A stretch of 9,866 bases of DNA from an uncultured Bacilli bacterium (GCA_934085635.1 CAKOHL010000040.1:1-9866); one strand, 5' to 3'; numbered from the stretch's first letter, positions 1-7,013 are shown. Notes: a model not told the origin generated them from the sequence alone. Numbers and translations: made by a program.

Positions 1-542
1 TTATTTACTGTAGCAGTTAAAACATCAAACTCCATATTTGCAACACTTTCTTTTGTCACATCAGCAAATTTATACTCTAATCCATCTAAATTTGACAATT
101 GCTTTTTAAGTTGATTTAAATAATATTCAGTTGTAACTTTCATAAATGGTTTTTCTGTCATAATAAGTACATTGTCTCCAGTATTTGGATTATTAGCCAT
201 TACATAATATACACTGGTTAACTTAGCAACTTTTTTAATTAATTCCTCCTCATCACTAAGCACTTCTATTCCAATATCCATAGCTTCTGCAATCTCTTCA
301 TCACTTGAATATACCCAATTATCAGGAAGTTTAAATTTTAAACCTAAAAACTCATTATCATAAACATTATCATTCCATTTACCCATTGAAAACTCTTTAG
401 CAGAACTATCACTTTTGTTTTCTACCTTATCACCCTCATCAGGTGTAACTTCTTTTTCTTTCTCACACCCAGGTAGCAATACTAACGCACTTGATATAAT
501 TAAAATAATACTAATTCTTTTTAAAATATTTTTCATTTCCAT
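1..542 (-). CDS. Uncharacterised lipoprotein, 3' end outside window
   Basis: A secreted, membrane-anchored lipoprotein; 180 codons are visible and the reading frame is still open at position 1, so the C-terminus is missing. The N-terminus is a lipoprotein signal: a Lys/Arg start (KNILKR), a hydrophobic stretch and the lipobox LLPGC, with the lipidated Cys at residue 26. An acidic, Lys-rich linker follows, then a folded part opening with MGKWNDNVYDNEFLGLKF and LPDNW (about residues 53-76). This opening resembles a family of uncharacterised lipoproteins in gut Firmicutes, which I recognise only from memory. I chose ATG at 542 because AGGGAAAG lies about six bases upstream; an in-frame ATG at 536 and a GTG at 545 are alternatives. 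It is transcribed apart from the fau operon, whose terminator lies upstream. Function unknown. Confidence 0.85.
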   Translation of the reverse strand, partial: MEMKNILKRISIILIISSALVLLPGCEKEKEVTPDEGDKVENKSDSSAKEFSMGKWNDNVYDNEFLGLKFKLPDNWVYSSDEEIAEAMDIGIEVLSDEEELIKKVAKLTSVYYVMANNPNTGDNVLIMTEKPFMKVTTEYYLNQLKKQLSNLDGLEYKFADVTKESVANMEFDVLTATVN

Positions 543-698
543 CACTTTCCCTATTCAAATATATTTATTTTCGAAATATTCTTATCATCTTCTACATCTA
601 TAAAAAGATACTTAAAATTACATTATAAAACTTATCTTTCCCTTTAACATACCTCCAATACTATATTTTTTATAACACTTGTCTACCTAAATTATAGC
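543..698 (-). promoter_or_regulatory. Upstream region of the lipoprotein gene, two candidate -10 boxes
   Basis: This non-coding stretch separates the fau operon terminator from the lipoprotein start. On the minus strand there are two exact TATAAT boxes, at 696-691 (directly after the terminator U-tract) and 627-622. Neither has a convincing -35 at 16-18 bp spacing (best about 3 of 6 matches), so the true promoter is undecided. A strong GGAGGT at 656-651 sits directly against an ATG that opens a 10-codon frame (618-650); the zero spacing makes efficient translation doubtful. No strong hairpin was found. Confidence 0.35.
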
Positions 699-724
699 AA
701 AAAAAAGAAGGTAATTAAACCCTC
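699..724 (-). terminator. Intrinsic terminator of the lepB-fau operon
   Basis: On the minus strand, GAGGGT pairs with ACCTTC (six pairs, one G-U) across the loop TTAATT, and eight T residues follow at 706-699. It lies about 80 bases after the fau stop codon and no other terminator is visible in the four-gene operon. The stem is short but the U-tract is strong. Confidence 0.7.
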
Positions 725-805
725 ATCTAAACAAATTATTTCCATTCGTGCCAAAAATCAATAAGTAAATTACATAATAAATCAATCAAAAATCCATAAA
801 CTCTC

Positions 806-1324
806 CTAATCCGTTATAACTTCATCCACTTTAACATCATAACAATCATTAAAATCTAAATCAACTAAACATTCCTTGTAACAAATGCCAATCTTATAAA
901 CATTATGTTCATTATAAAATCTATCATAAAATCCTTTTCCATATCCAACTCTATACCCAGATTTTGAAAAACAAATACCAGGAGTAATACTAGTGCACTC
1001 ACTAAAATTTAAAACCTCATCACAAGTAGTAGGTTCCAAAACACCAAAGTATCCCTTCTCTAAATCATCAAAACTATTAATAAAATAAAATCTCATCTCT
1101 CCATTAACAATCTTAGGTACAGCAACTCTTTTACTTTTAAGTAGATGGTCAATTAAACCAAAAGTATCAACTTCATCACTAAGAGAAACATATATAAGTA
1201 CTACTTTTGATGAAACAACTTTATCATTACTAATAACCTTATCAAAAATAGCTTTATCCTTTAAACTCTTATCCTGAATATTTCTTCTAATTATTTTATA
1301 CTTACTTCTTAACTCTTCCTTCAT
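806..1324 (-). CDS. fau: 5-formyltetrahydrofolate cyclo-ligase
   Basis: Cytosolic enzyme (MTHFS) that uses ATP to convert 5-formyl-THF to 5,10-methenyl-THF, returning stored or inhibitory folate to the one-carbon pool. At 172 aa it is slightly short for the family. The signature runs TPGICFSKSGYRVGYGKGFY followed by DRF (about residues 114-136), matching the family's PGxxFxxxGxRxGxGxGYYDR phosphate/folate-binding segment. The end, YDVKVDEVITD, matches the usual HDxPVDxxxTE tail with His replaced by Tyr. N-terminal basic residues (KEELRSKYK, RR at 13-14) fit the ATP-binding helix. It is the last gene of the operon; its ATG overlaps the TGA of the ASCH gene as ATGA, implying translational coupling. 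It ends in TAG. Known as ygfA or fau in E. coli and yqgN in Bacillus. Confidence 0.93.
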   Translation of the reverse strand: MKEELRSKYKIIRRNIQDKSLKDKAIFDKVISNDKVVSSKVVLIYVSLSDEVDTFGLIDHLLKSKRVAVPKIVNGEMRFYFINSFDDLEKGYFGVLEPTTCDEVLNFSECTSITPGICFSKSGYRVGYGKGFYDRFYNEHNVYKIGICYKECLVDLDFNDCYDVKVDEVITD

Positions 1325-1656
1325 AGCTTTTTAATCTTTATACCTAGTACTCCATACTTACTTTGCTCATCAGAGCTATAATATTCAAGCATATCTCTGT
1401 AGTCTGCCACATCTGTTTCATTATATCCCATAGATACTTTATCAAAATGCTTATAAAGTTCCTCAAAACTATCATAAGGATGCAAATTTTCCACAAGAAC
1501 TTCTAATTTCTCTAAAGTATTAATATTAGTAAAACAAATAACATCTCCAACATTCAAAAGTCTTCTCTTCTCATCATTAAGCCTAAGTTCAACAGTTTTA
1601 GTCCCATTTTTTATCTTAATAAAAGGCTCATTATTTAATTTCATTTCGTGTTTCAT
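1321..1656 (-). CDS. ASCH domain protein
   Basis: A 111-aa protein made of a single ASCH domain, a PUA-related beta-barrel thought to bind RNA or modified nucleosides. The defining GxKxxExR motif is present as NGTKTVELR (residues 17-25), followed by the VGDVICF strand and the C-terminal block YYSSDEQSKYGVLGIKI (92-108) common in single-domain bacterial ASCH proteins. One family member, E. coli YqfB, is an N4-acetylcytidine amidohydrolase; whether this one shares that activity is unknown. GGAGAT lies seven bases before the ATG, supporting this start over Met5. A 49-bp gap separates it from the B3/4 gene, and its TGA overlaps the fau start. The ATGA overlap also shows that TGA is a stop in this organism. 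Confidence 0.85.
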   Translation of the reverse strand: MKHEMKLNNEPFIKIKNGTKTVELRLNDEKRRLLNVGDVICFTNINTLEKLEVLVENLHPYDSFEELYKHFDKVSMGYNETDVADYRDMLEYYSSDEQSKYGVLGIKIKKL

Positions 1657-1705
1657 TATTTATCTCCATCACATCTTTTCTTCTTTCTTACTCAAAGAAT
1701 TTATA

Positions 1706-2404
1706 CTAATTCCATTCAAATATAGGATGTTCTTTATCCACAAATCCACTTACAACTTCTAAGTTCTCACTCTTCAAAAAACTTACAAGTTCCTCTTTAA
1801 GAGCCTCAACTTTATCTTTATTAGACATAAACCCATCTATAGGAATAAACAAATTAGTGCTCTCTAGAGTAAGTTTACTCTTCTCTCCTTGTCTCCAAGT
1901 CCATCTTCTAGTCTTCACTTCATTACCAGAAACATACACAAACTCACCCTCATCAGGCACCTCTACTTCTTCACTACCAAAAGGCACGAAAGTATCATTA
2001 GAATTTGCACATCTAATCTCAATATCTCCCTTAAAATTATCAATATCGTGAGCACCAATAGGCAAAGTATATTTTAAACTTAAACTATTACACAAATCAA
2101 CAATACTATTAATTCTAGGAATATCGTGTCCCTTACTAATTCTAGTCATCAAAGCTTCAATTGAACACATATACTTATTAGGATTAATACCAAGTTCTAA
2201 AAAAGCATTTCTATAAGGAATAATAAGATCACTTTCTTTAACCTTAACACCTAAAAACTCACTCTTACACTTATCTAAATTCTTATCAAACTCTTCATCA
2301 ATAAAGCTATAACTTTTAGTATTATCAAACCCTTTAACAACAATAACACCAAAATAAGCATCACTTACTTTATCAAAAAAATCTTTACTAACAATAAATT
2401 TCAT
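1706..2404 (-). CDS. Free-standing B3/B4 tRNA-binding domain protein
   Basis: A 232-aa protein of the B3/4 domain family, the module that edits mischarged tRNA in the beta subunit of phenylalanyl-tRNA synthetase. Family landmarks: YRNAFLELGINPNKYMCSIE (64-83), then ALMTRISKG, then IPRINSIVDLCNSLSL (95-110) and LPIGAHDID (114-122), with a second half carrying RRWTWRQGEKSKLTLES and NLFIPIDGF. No synthetase catalytic part is present, so it may act in trans on aminoacyl-tRNA or related substrates; that is inference. AAGGAAG lies about nine bases upstream of the ATG and overlaps the lepB stop region; the gap to lepB is 14 bp. It shares the lepB promoter. Confidence 0.87.
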   Translation of the reverse strand: MKFIVSKDFFDKVSDAYFGVIVVKGFDNTKSYSFIDEEFDKNLDKCKSEFLGVKVKESDLIIPYRNAFLELGINPNKYMCSIEALMTRISKGHDIPRINSIVDLCNSLSLKYTLPIGAHDIDNFKGDIEIRCANSNDTFVPFGSEEVEVPDEGEFVYVSGNEVKTRRWTWRQGEKSKLTLESTNLFIPIDGFMSNKDKVEALKEELVSFLKSENLEVVSGFVDKEHPIFEWN

Positions 2405-2418
2405 TACAAAACACTTCC

Positions 2419-2901
2419 TTACTTAACTTTACCGAATCTTTTAAAAGGAAACAAAACTAAATCAACTTTACCCTTAATATCACTTTCTTTAACCGGTCCG
2501 ATTGACCTAGAGTCCTTGCTTATATTTCTATTATCACCTAAAACTATATATTCTCCGTTTCCACTAGCTAACTCAAAATCACCAGTATACTGAAACTTAA
2601 AAGGCACCAGTGCTTCTTCATCATCAATATAAAGTACATTATCCTTATAAGTAACCTTTTCTCCAGGTAAACCAATTACTCTTTTAATAATAGTACTATC
2701 ATTATATTTAACAACCACAATATCATATCTATTAATCCCAATCTTTAAACCTATCTTATTAATAATTACTAAATCCTTATCAAATAAAGTTTCTTCCATA
2801 CTACTTCCATTAACAAGTCCTGGTGTAACAATATAAGTTCTAAGTAAAATAACAACAATAACAATAATAATATAAGGTAAAAATTCTTTAAACTTTGCCA
2901 T
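2419..2901 (-). CDS. lepB: Signal peptidase I
   Basis: Membrane-bound serine/lysine protease that removes signal peptides from exported proteins, acting on the outer face of the membrane. At 160 aa it is the compact Gram-positive type with one N-terminal membrane span (about residues 8-20, LPYIIIVIVVILL). Box B is GSSMEETL with catalytic Ser34; box D is KRVIGLPGE with catalytic Lys73; box E is GDNRNISKDSRSIGPV, matching GDNRxxSxDSR. AAGGAGGT five bases before the ATG fixes the start. It is the first gene of the lepB > B3/4 > ASCH > fau operon, with a near-consensus promoter just upstream. Lipoproteins in this window would be cleaved by LspA rather than by this enzyme. Confidence 0.96.
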   Translation of the reverse strand: MAKFKEFLPYIIIVIVVILLRTYIVTPGLVNGSSMEETLFDKDLVIINKIGLKIGINRYDIVVVKYNDSTIIKRVIGLPGEKVTYKDNVLYIDDEEALVPFKFQYTGDFELASGNGEYIVLGDNRNISKDSRSIGPVKESDIKGKVDLVLFPFKRFGKVK

Positions 2902-2926
2902 AATACCTCCTTAGATTCATACTCTA

Positions 2927-2955
2927 AGTATAATGCTATAAAATAATTTAGTCAA
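2927..2955 (-). promoter_or_regulatory. Sigma-A-type promoter of the lepB operon
   Basis: On the minus strand: -35 TTGACT (2955-2950, 5/6), a 17-bp spacer, and -10 TATACT (2932-2927, 5/6). This is the best promoter in the window. The -35 starts one base after the U-tract of the rplS terminator. A 6-bp inverted repeat (2910-2928) overlaps the downstream edge of the -10 and ends at the Shine-Dalgarno. Confidence 0.8.
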
Positions 2956-2956
2956 C

Positions 2957-2983
2957 AAAAAAAGAGAGTTAGTTTCTCTCTTT
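2957..2983 (-). terminator. Intrinsic terminator of rplS
   Basis: On the minus strand, AAAGAGAG pairs perfectly with CTCTCTTT around the seven-base loop AAACTAA; seven T residues (2963-2957) form the tail. The 5' arm is made of the last rplS codons and the TAA stop lies in the loop, so termination and coding share the same bases. Confidence 0.85.
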
Positions 2984-3307
2984 AATTTTAAAGCTACCTT
3001 TAATATTCTTTAAGAAATTTAATTTAGCTCTTCTAACTTTACCTTTTTTAACTACTGTAATCTTTTCGATTAAAGGACTATTAACTGGGAATACTCTGTT
3101 AATACCAACATTACCAGATTTCTTTCTAACTGTAAATGTTTCACTAACACTTCCACCTTTTTTAGCAGTTACAACACCTTCATAGGCTTGTATTCTCTCT
3201 CTTTTACCTTCTTTAATCTTAACATCAACTCTAACAGTATCTCCTACACGAAATTCAGGTACGTTAGGATTAATTTGTTTCTTATTAATCTTATCGATTA
3301 AATTCAT
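2969..3307 (-). CDS. rplS: Ribosomal protein L19
   Basis: Large-subunit protein at the interface with the 30S subunit. At 112 aa it has the usual bacterial length. Diagnostic stretches are FRVGDTVRVDVKIKEGKRER with IQAYEGVV (residues about 19-46), SETFTVRKKSGNVGINRVFP (55-74) and the basic tail KKGKVRRAKLNFLKN. AGGAAG lies upstream of the ATG with spacing of about nine. The gene has its own promoter about 70 bp upstream and its own terminator, so it is probably expressed independently, although no clear terminator is seen after smc and read-through from there is possible. In many genomes rplS follows trmD; here it lies between smc and lepB. Confidence 0.97.
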   Translation of the reverse strand: MNLIDKINKKQINPNVPEFRVGDTVRVDVKIKEGKRERIQAYEGVVTAKKGGSVSETFTVRKKSGNVGINRVFPVNSPLIEKITVVKKGKVRRAKLNFLKNIKGSFKIKERN

Positions 3308-3367
3308 AAAACATCTTCCTTTCTTATTGCTTTAATTTAATCATACATATACTTGCAGCGGATTAAG
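3308..3367 (-). promoter_or_regulatory. 5' leader of rplS, candidate L19 autoregulatory leader
   Basis: The predicted transcript starts near 3368 and has a leader of about 60 nt. TTAATC (3366-3361) can pair with GATTAA (3342-3337), enclosing CGCTGCAAGTATATGTAT, which begins with an unusually GC-rich core for this DNA. An L19 leader class is known upstream of rplS in low-GC Gram-positives; I cannot confirm that this matches its covariance model, so the assignment rests on position plus the stem. Confidence 0.4.
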
Positions 3368-3374
3368 CACATAT

Positions 3375-3403
3375 AATATACAACATTTTCATTGTTTTTG
3401 CAA
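3375..3403 (-). promoter_or_regulatory. Promoter of rplS
   Basis: On the minus strand: -35 TTGCAA (3403-3398, 4/6), a 17-bp spacer, -10 TATATT (3380-3375, 5/6). It lies between the smc stop codon and rplS, about 70 bp before the L19 start, and predicts a leader of about 60 nt. Confidence 0.6.
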
Positions 3404-3422
3404 GGTTTTCACGTAAATTTCT

Positions 3423-6359
3423 CTAATTAGCAACATCTTCTAATTTAACACTAACAAGTTTACTTACACCACTTTCTTGCATTGTAATACCATAAAGTAA
3501 ATCTACATACTCCATTGTCTTCTTCTTATGGGTAATAATAAGTAACTGGGTTTTACCTTTATAATGATTGATATACTCTCCAAACTTTTCAACATTCACT
3601 TCATCAAGAGCGCTTTCCACCTCATCAAGAATAACAAACGGTACATTCTTTAAATTCATAATAGCAAAAAGTAAACTAATCGCAGTAAGAGTTTTCTCTC
3701 CACCACTAAGTAAACTTAAAACTCCCGGTTTCTTACCTGGTGGATTAGCGATAATCTCTATACCAGTCTCAAGCATATTAGTAGGATCTGTAAGCTCAAG
3801 ATAAGCACTTCCTCCACCAAAAAGTTCCTTAAACACTTTCATAAACTCAGTATTAACCTTCTTAAATGTAGTAGCAAACTTATCAATCATAATATCATCC
3901 ATATCATTAATAATCTTAAGTAAATTCTGTTCACTACAAACAAGATCATCTTTCTGAGCACTTAAAAATTCATATCTCTTACTAACTCTATCATACTCAT
4001 CTATACTAGATAAATTAACCTCTCCAAGACTCTTAAGAACCCTCTTAATCTCAGCAATCTCTACTCTTGCTTCATCAATATCTATATCAAGTTCATAATT
4101 ATTTCTAGCCCTTTCATAAGTTAAATTATACTCCTCACTAAGCCTATTAAGCAAATTATCTAAAGTAACAGAAAGCTTAGCCTCTTTAACATTTAAACTA
4201 TTAAGCTTCTCATTATCACTTCTATTCTTAGCCTCATACTTTCTATTAGTCTCTTCCTTAAACTCAAGCTCACTAATAACTTCTTTTCTCTCTCTTTCCT
4301 TATAAGAAATAGTTTGTTCAAGAGCATTCTTACTATCTAAAAGAACATAATATTCATTTAAAATATTCTTAAGTTCATCCTCTTCATCACTAGAACCCAA
4401 AGACATAATTTCACTTTCTACAGACTCAACCCTATTCATAACTTCTTCTAACTTACTTTGAAGACTATTAACTTTCTCTTCAGCATTCATAACATCTAAA
4501 TTAGCATTATAAATCATTTCAGTATATTCATTAATCTTAGAATTTATCTCTTTTAATTCTTCTTCCTTACTATTAAGTTCACTATATATAACATTAATCT
4601 CACTAGAAAGTTTATCCACCTCTGTCTTATCATTAAATTGACTATTATTACTCTTACTACCACCAGTTAAAGAACCACCAACGTGAATAACTTCCCCATC
4701 AATTGTAACAACTCTATACCTAGAATTAATCTTCTTACTAATATTAAGTGCATTATCTATATTATCACACACGATTATATTACCAAGCTGATTCATAACT
4801 ATATTAGAATACTCTTCATCATATAAAGCTAGTTTACTAGCAACATCTATAAATCCAGGCATCTTACTAATAGCATTCAAACTCTCACTATCAACATACT
4901 TAGGCTTAATCAAATTCATTGGAAAAAATGTACATCTTCCCTTATTATTTCTCTTCAAATAAAGAATAGCATTTTTAGCAGAAAAATCATTATCAGTAAC
5001 TATATAATTTAAAGAAGACGCTAGTATCGCCCCAATAGCGGTCTTATACCTATCATCAGAATTAATAATATTACCAATAGTATCTTTAATACCCTTTAAA
5101 GTAGGATTATTAAGAACACTCTTAACTGCATAAGGTACCTTAGACATATTCTCTATATTATAAACTAAAATATCTCTCTTATTAGTAAGCTCAAGTTTCT
5201 TTCTGCTAGCCTCACTTATCTCGCTATTAAGTTTTAAACTAGATGCCCTAAAAGCTAAAAGATCATTATTTAAAGAAGTATATCTTTCCTTATTATTAGA
5301 ATAAATTCTCTTACTCTCAGTAACCTCTAAATTAAGATTATTAACCTGATTACTTAAAGATAACTTCTCTTCCTCTAAAACACTTACTCTCTTCTTAACT
5401 TCATCACTTTCTTTATCATACTTATTTCTCTCTTTAACAAGTTCTTTCTTAGAATTAAGCTCATTTAACTCTTCAGTCTTAACTAAAAGATCCCTCTGCA
5501 TATTGGAAATCTCTTCATCCAAACTACTTCTCTTAACCTTTAACTCTTCTATCAAAGTTTTCTCTTTAGAATCCTTACCACTTTCCATAGCAAGTCTAAG
5601 TTCTAAACTATCTTTTTCCTCTTTAACTAAATTATACTCATCATTATATTTAGAAATATCACTTGCCAAAACACTAACTTCAATACTTTCAAGTCTAGAC
5701 TTATTTTCCTTAAACACTTTTGCCTTAGAAGCTTGTTCTTTTAAAGGTTCTACTTGAAGAGATAACTCATTAATAATCATATTAACTCTCTCTATATTTT
5801 CATTAGTCTTCTCAAGTTTCCTCAAAGTCTCTTCTTTTCTCTTCTTATACTTTAACACTGAAGCAGCCTCTTCTATAATAGTTCTCTTCTCAAGCGCACT
5901 GCCACCAAGTATCTCACTAATCTTCCCTTGAGGAATAATACTCAAACTCTCTTTAGAACTAAAAGAATCCATAAATAAATCAGTAATATCCTTAAGTCTA
6001 ACTTTCTCTTTATTAATATAATACTCATTTTCTCCAGTTCTATAAACTATTCTCTTAATCTCTATCTCAGTATAATCAAGTGGTAAACTCTTATCAGAAT
6101 TATCTAAAACAATCTCAACCTTAGCACTTCTAGCTGCTTCTCTAGAACTAGACCCATTAAAAATAACATCAGCCATCTTATTACTACCACGAAGAGTCTT
6201 AACTGATTGCTCTCCCATAACCCACTTAAGTGCATCAACTATATTACTCTTACCACTTCCATTGGGACCAACTATACCGGTAAAATTCCTGTTAAGCTCT
6301 AAATTAACACCACTTGCAAAACTCTTAAATCCATTTATCTTAATCTCTTTAATATACAT
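3423..6359 (-). CDS. smc: Chromosome partition protein Smc
   Basis: ATPase core of the bacterial condensin, which works with ScpA and ScpB to extrude DNA loops and separate sister chromosomes. The N-terminal head (about 1-170) has Walker A GPNGSGKSN (31-39), the Q-loop MGEQS and the R-loop LRGSNKMADVIFNG. A first coiled coil runs about 171-405; the hinge (about 406-570) ends in the glycine block GGSLTGG; a second coil runs about 571-778; the C-terminal head has the signature LLSGGEKTLTA (883-893) and Walker B VPFVILDEVESALDE (906-920). It has 978 residues against about 1,190 in B. subtilis; the loss is spread over both arms while heads and hinge are complete. The GLGK and EEAAG head motifs read FSSK and EEAAS. 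AGGTGG precedes the ATG; the gap after rnc is 12 bp. Confidence 0.96.
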   Translation of the reverse strand: MYIKEIKINGFKSFASGVNLELNRNFTGIVGPNGSGKSNIVDALKWVMGEQSVKTLRGSNKMADVIFNGSSSREAARSAKVEIVLDNSDKSLPLDYTEIEIKRIVYRTGENEYYINKEKVRLKDITDLFMDSFSSKESLSIIPQGKISEILGGSALEKRTIIEEAASVLKYKKRKEETLRKLEKTNENIERVNMIINELSLQVEPLKEQASKAKVFKENKSRLESIEVSVLASDISKYNDEYNLVKEEKDSLELRLAMESGKDSKEKTLIEELKVKRSSLDEEISNMQRDLLVKTEELNELNSKKELVKERNKYDKESDEVKKRVSVLEEEKLSLSNQVNNLNLEVTESKRIYSNNKERYTSLNNDLLAFRASSLKLNSEISEASRKKLELTNKRDILVYNIENMSKVPYAVKSVLNNPTLKGIKDTIGNIINSDDRYKTAIGAILASSLNYIVTDNDFSAKNAILYLKRNNKGRCTFFPMNLIKPKYVDSESLNAISKMPGFIDVASKLALYDEEYSNIVMNQLGNIIVCDNIDNALNISKKINSRYRVVTIDGEVIHVGGSLTGGSKSNNSQFNDKTEVDKLSSEINVIYSELNSKEEELKEINSKINEYTEMIYNANLDVMNAEEKVNSLQSKLEEVMNRVESVESEIMSLGSSDEEDELKNILNEYYVLLDSKNALEQTISYKERERKEVISELEFKEETNRKYEAKNRSDNEKLNSLNVKEAKLSVTLDNLLNRLSEEYNLTYERARNNYELDIDIDEARVEIAEIKRVLKSLGEVNLSSIDEYDRVSKRYEFLSAQKDDLVCSEQNLLKIINDMDDIMIDKFATTFKKVNTEFMKVFKELFGGGSAYLELTDPTNMLETGIEIIANPPGKKPGVLSLLSGGEKTLTAISLLFAIMNLKNVPFVILDEVESALDEVNVEKFGEYINHYKGKTQLLIITHKKKTMEYVDLLYGITMQESGVSKLVSVKLEDVAN

Positions 6360-6371
6360 ACTTCCACCTAT

Positions 6372-7013
6372 TTAAACACATTTCTTAATTGCTTCCTTAG
6401 CAGCCATTTGCTCAGCTTCCTTCTTACTTGCACCTTTCCCAGTACCAAAAATAATACCATCTACTACAGCATTAACAACAAAAAACTTCTTATGAGCAGG
6501 CCCACCTTCCTTAACAAGAACATAATCCACACTCTTCTTATCAGTTTGCACTCTCTCTTGTAAAGTACTCTTATAATCATTTAAAAAGTCTACATTCTTC
6601 TCAATATAAGGTACAATCAAATCATCAAAAAACTTAGTAACTGCGTGAAGCCCGAGCTCTAAATACATAACACCAATAACAGCCTCAAAAACATCAGCAA
6701 TAACAGTCTTATTAGGAGCAGAAATACTATTACCCACCTTAATATAACTAGCTAAATTAATCTCCTTAGCATACTCAAAAAGAGCATTCTCACACACATA
6801 AAGACTTCTCTTCTTACTCATCTCTCCCTCAGTATACATATGACTCTTAAAAATATAATCACTACAAACAAGTTCCAAAACTGCATCCCCTAAAAACTCA
6901 AGTCTCTCATAAGAATTACAATTATGCTCATTTGCATAACTAGTATGAGTAAGTGCAGTACTAAGTAAAACACTATTATCCAAATTAACTCCAAACTTCT
7001 TAAGCTCTTCCAT
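6372..7013 (-). CDS. rnc: Ribonuclease III
   Basis: Double-strand-specific endoribonuclease that processes rRNA precursors and structured mRNAs in the cytosol. At 213 aa it carries both family domains. The catalytic domain has the signature ERLEFLGDAVLEL (36-48), supplying Glu39 and Asp43, and DVFEAVIGVMYLE (107-119), supplying Asp107 and Glu110, the expected metal ligands. The dsRNA-binding domain (about 147-213) has GPAHKKFF and GTGKGASKKEAEQMAAKEAI. AAAGGA lies nine bases before the ATG. It is first in an rnc > smc operon, an arrangement common in Firmicutes; the often-present ftsY does not follow, rplS does. Transcription probably starts at the extended -10 promoter near 7071, divergent from yidD. 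Confidence 0.97.
   Translation of the reverse strand: MEELKKFGVNLDNSVLLSTALTHTSYANEHNCNSYERLEFLGDAVLELVCSDYIFKSHMYTEGEMSKKRSLYVCENALFEYAKEINLASYIKVGNSISAPNKTVIADVFEAVIGVMYLELGLHAVTKFFDDLIVPYIEKNVDFLNDYKSTLQERVQTDKKSVDYVLVKEGGPAHKKFFVVNAVVDGIIFGTGKGASKKEAEQMAAKEAIKKCV

Noticed and set aside
415..603. Plus-strand open frame of 62 codons
   Set aside because: It lies mostly opposite the lipoprotein gene and its upstream region, has low-complexity Ile/Phe/Ser composition, and no ribosome site or family resemblance.
785..806. TGA read as tryptophan, which would extend the frame behind fau
   Set aside because: The ASCH gene and yidD end in TGA within ATGA overlaps and all Trp residues in recognised proteins are TGG, so TGA is a stop here.
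1857..2077. Two plus-strand open frames opposite the B3/4 gene
   Set aside because: They are antisense shadows of a gene with clear family motifs; composition is Ser/Leu-rich as expected from the reverse of Glu/Lys-rich coding sequence.
3381..3422. Terminator between smc and rplS
   Set aside because: Only a four-pair AACA/TGTT stem with no following T run; I see no credible terminator, so smc transcripts may read into rplS.
3568..3804. Plus-strand open frame opposite the Smc C-terminal head
   Set aside because: Antisense to the conserved signature and Walker B segments; no ribosome site or independent support.
5503..5757. Plus-strand open frame opposite the Smc coiled coil
   Set aside because: The Ser/Leu-rich product is the expected mirror of a Glu/Lys/Leu coiled coil.
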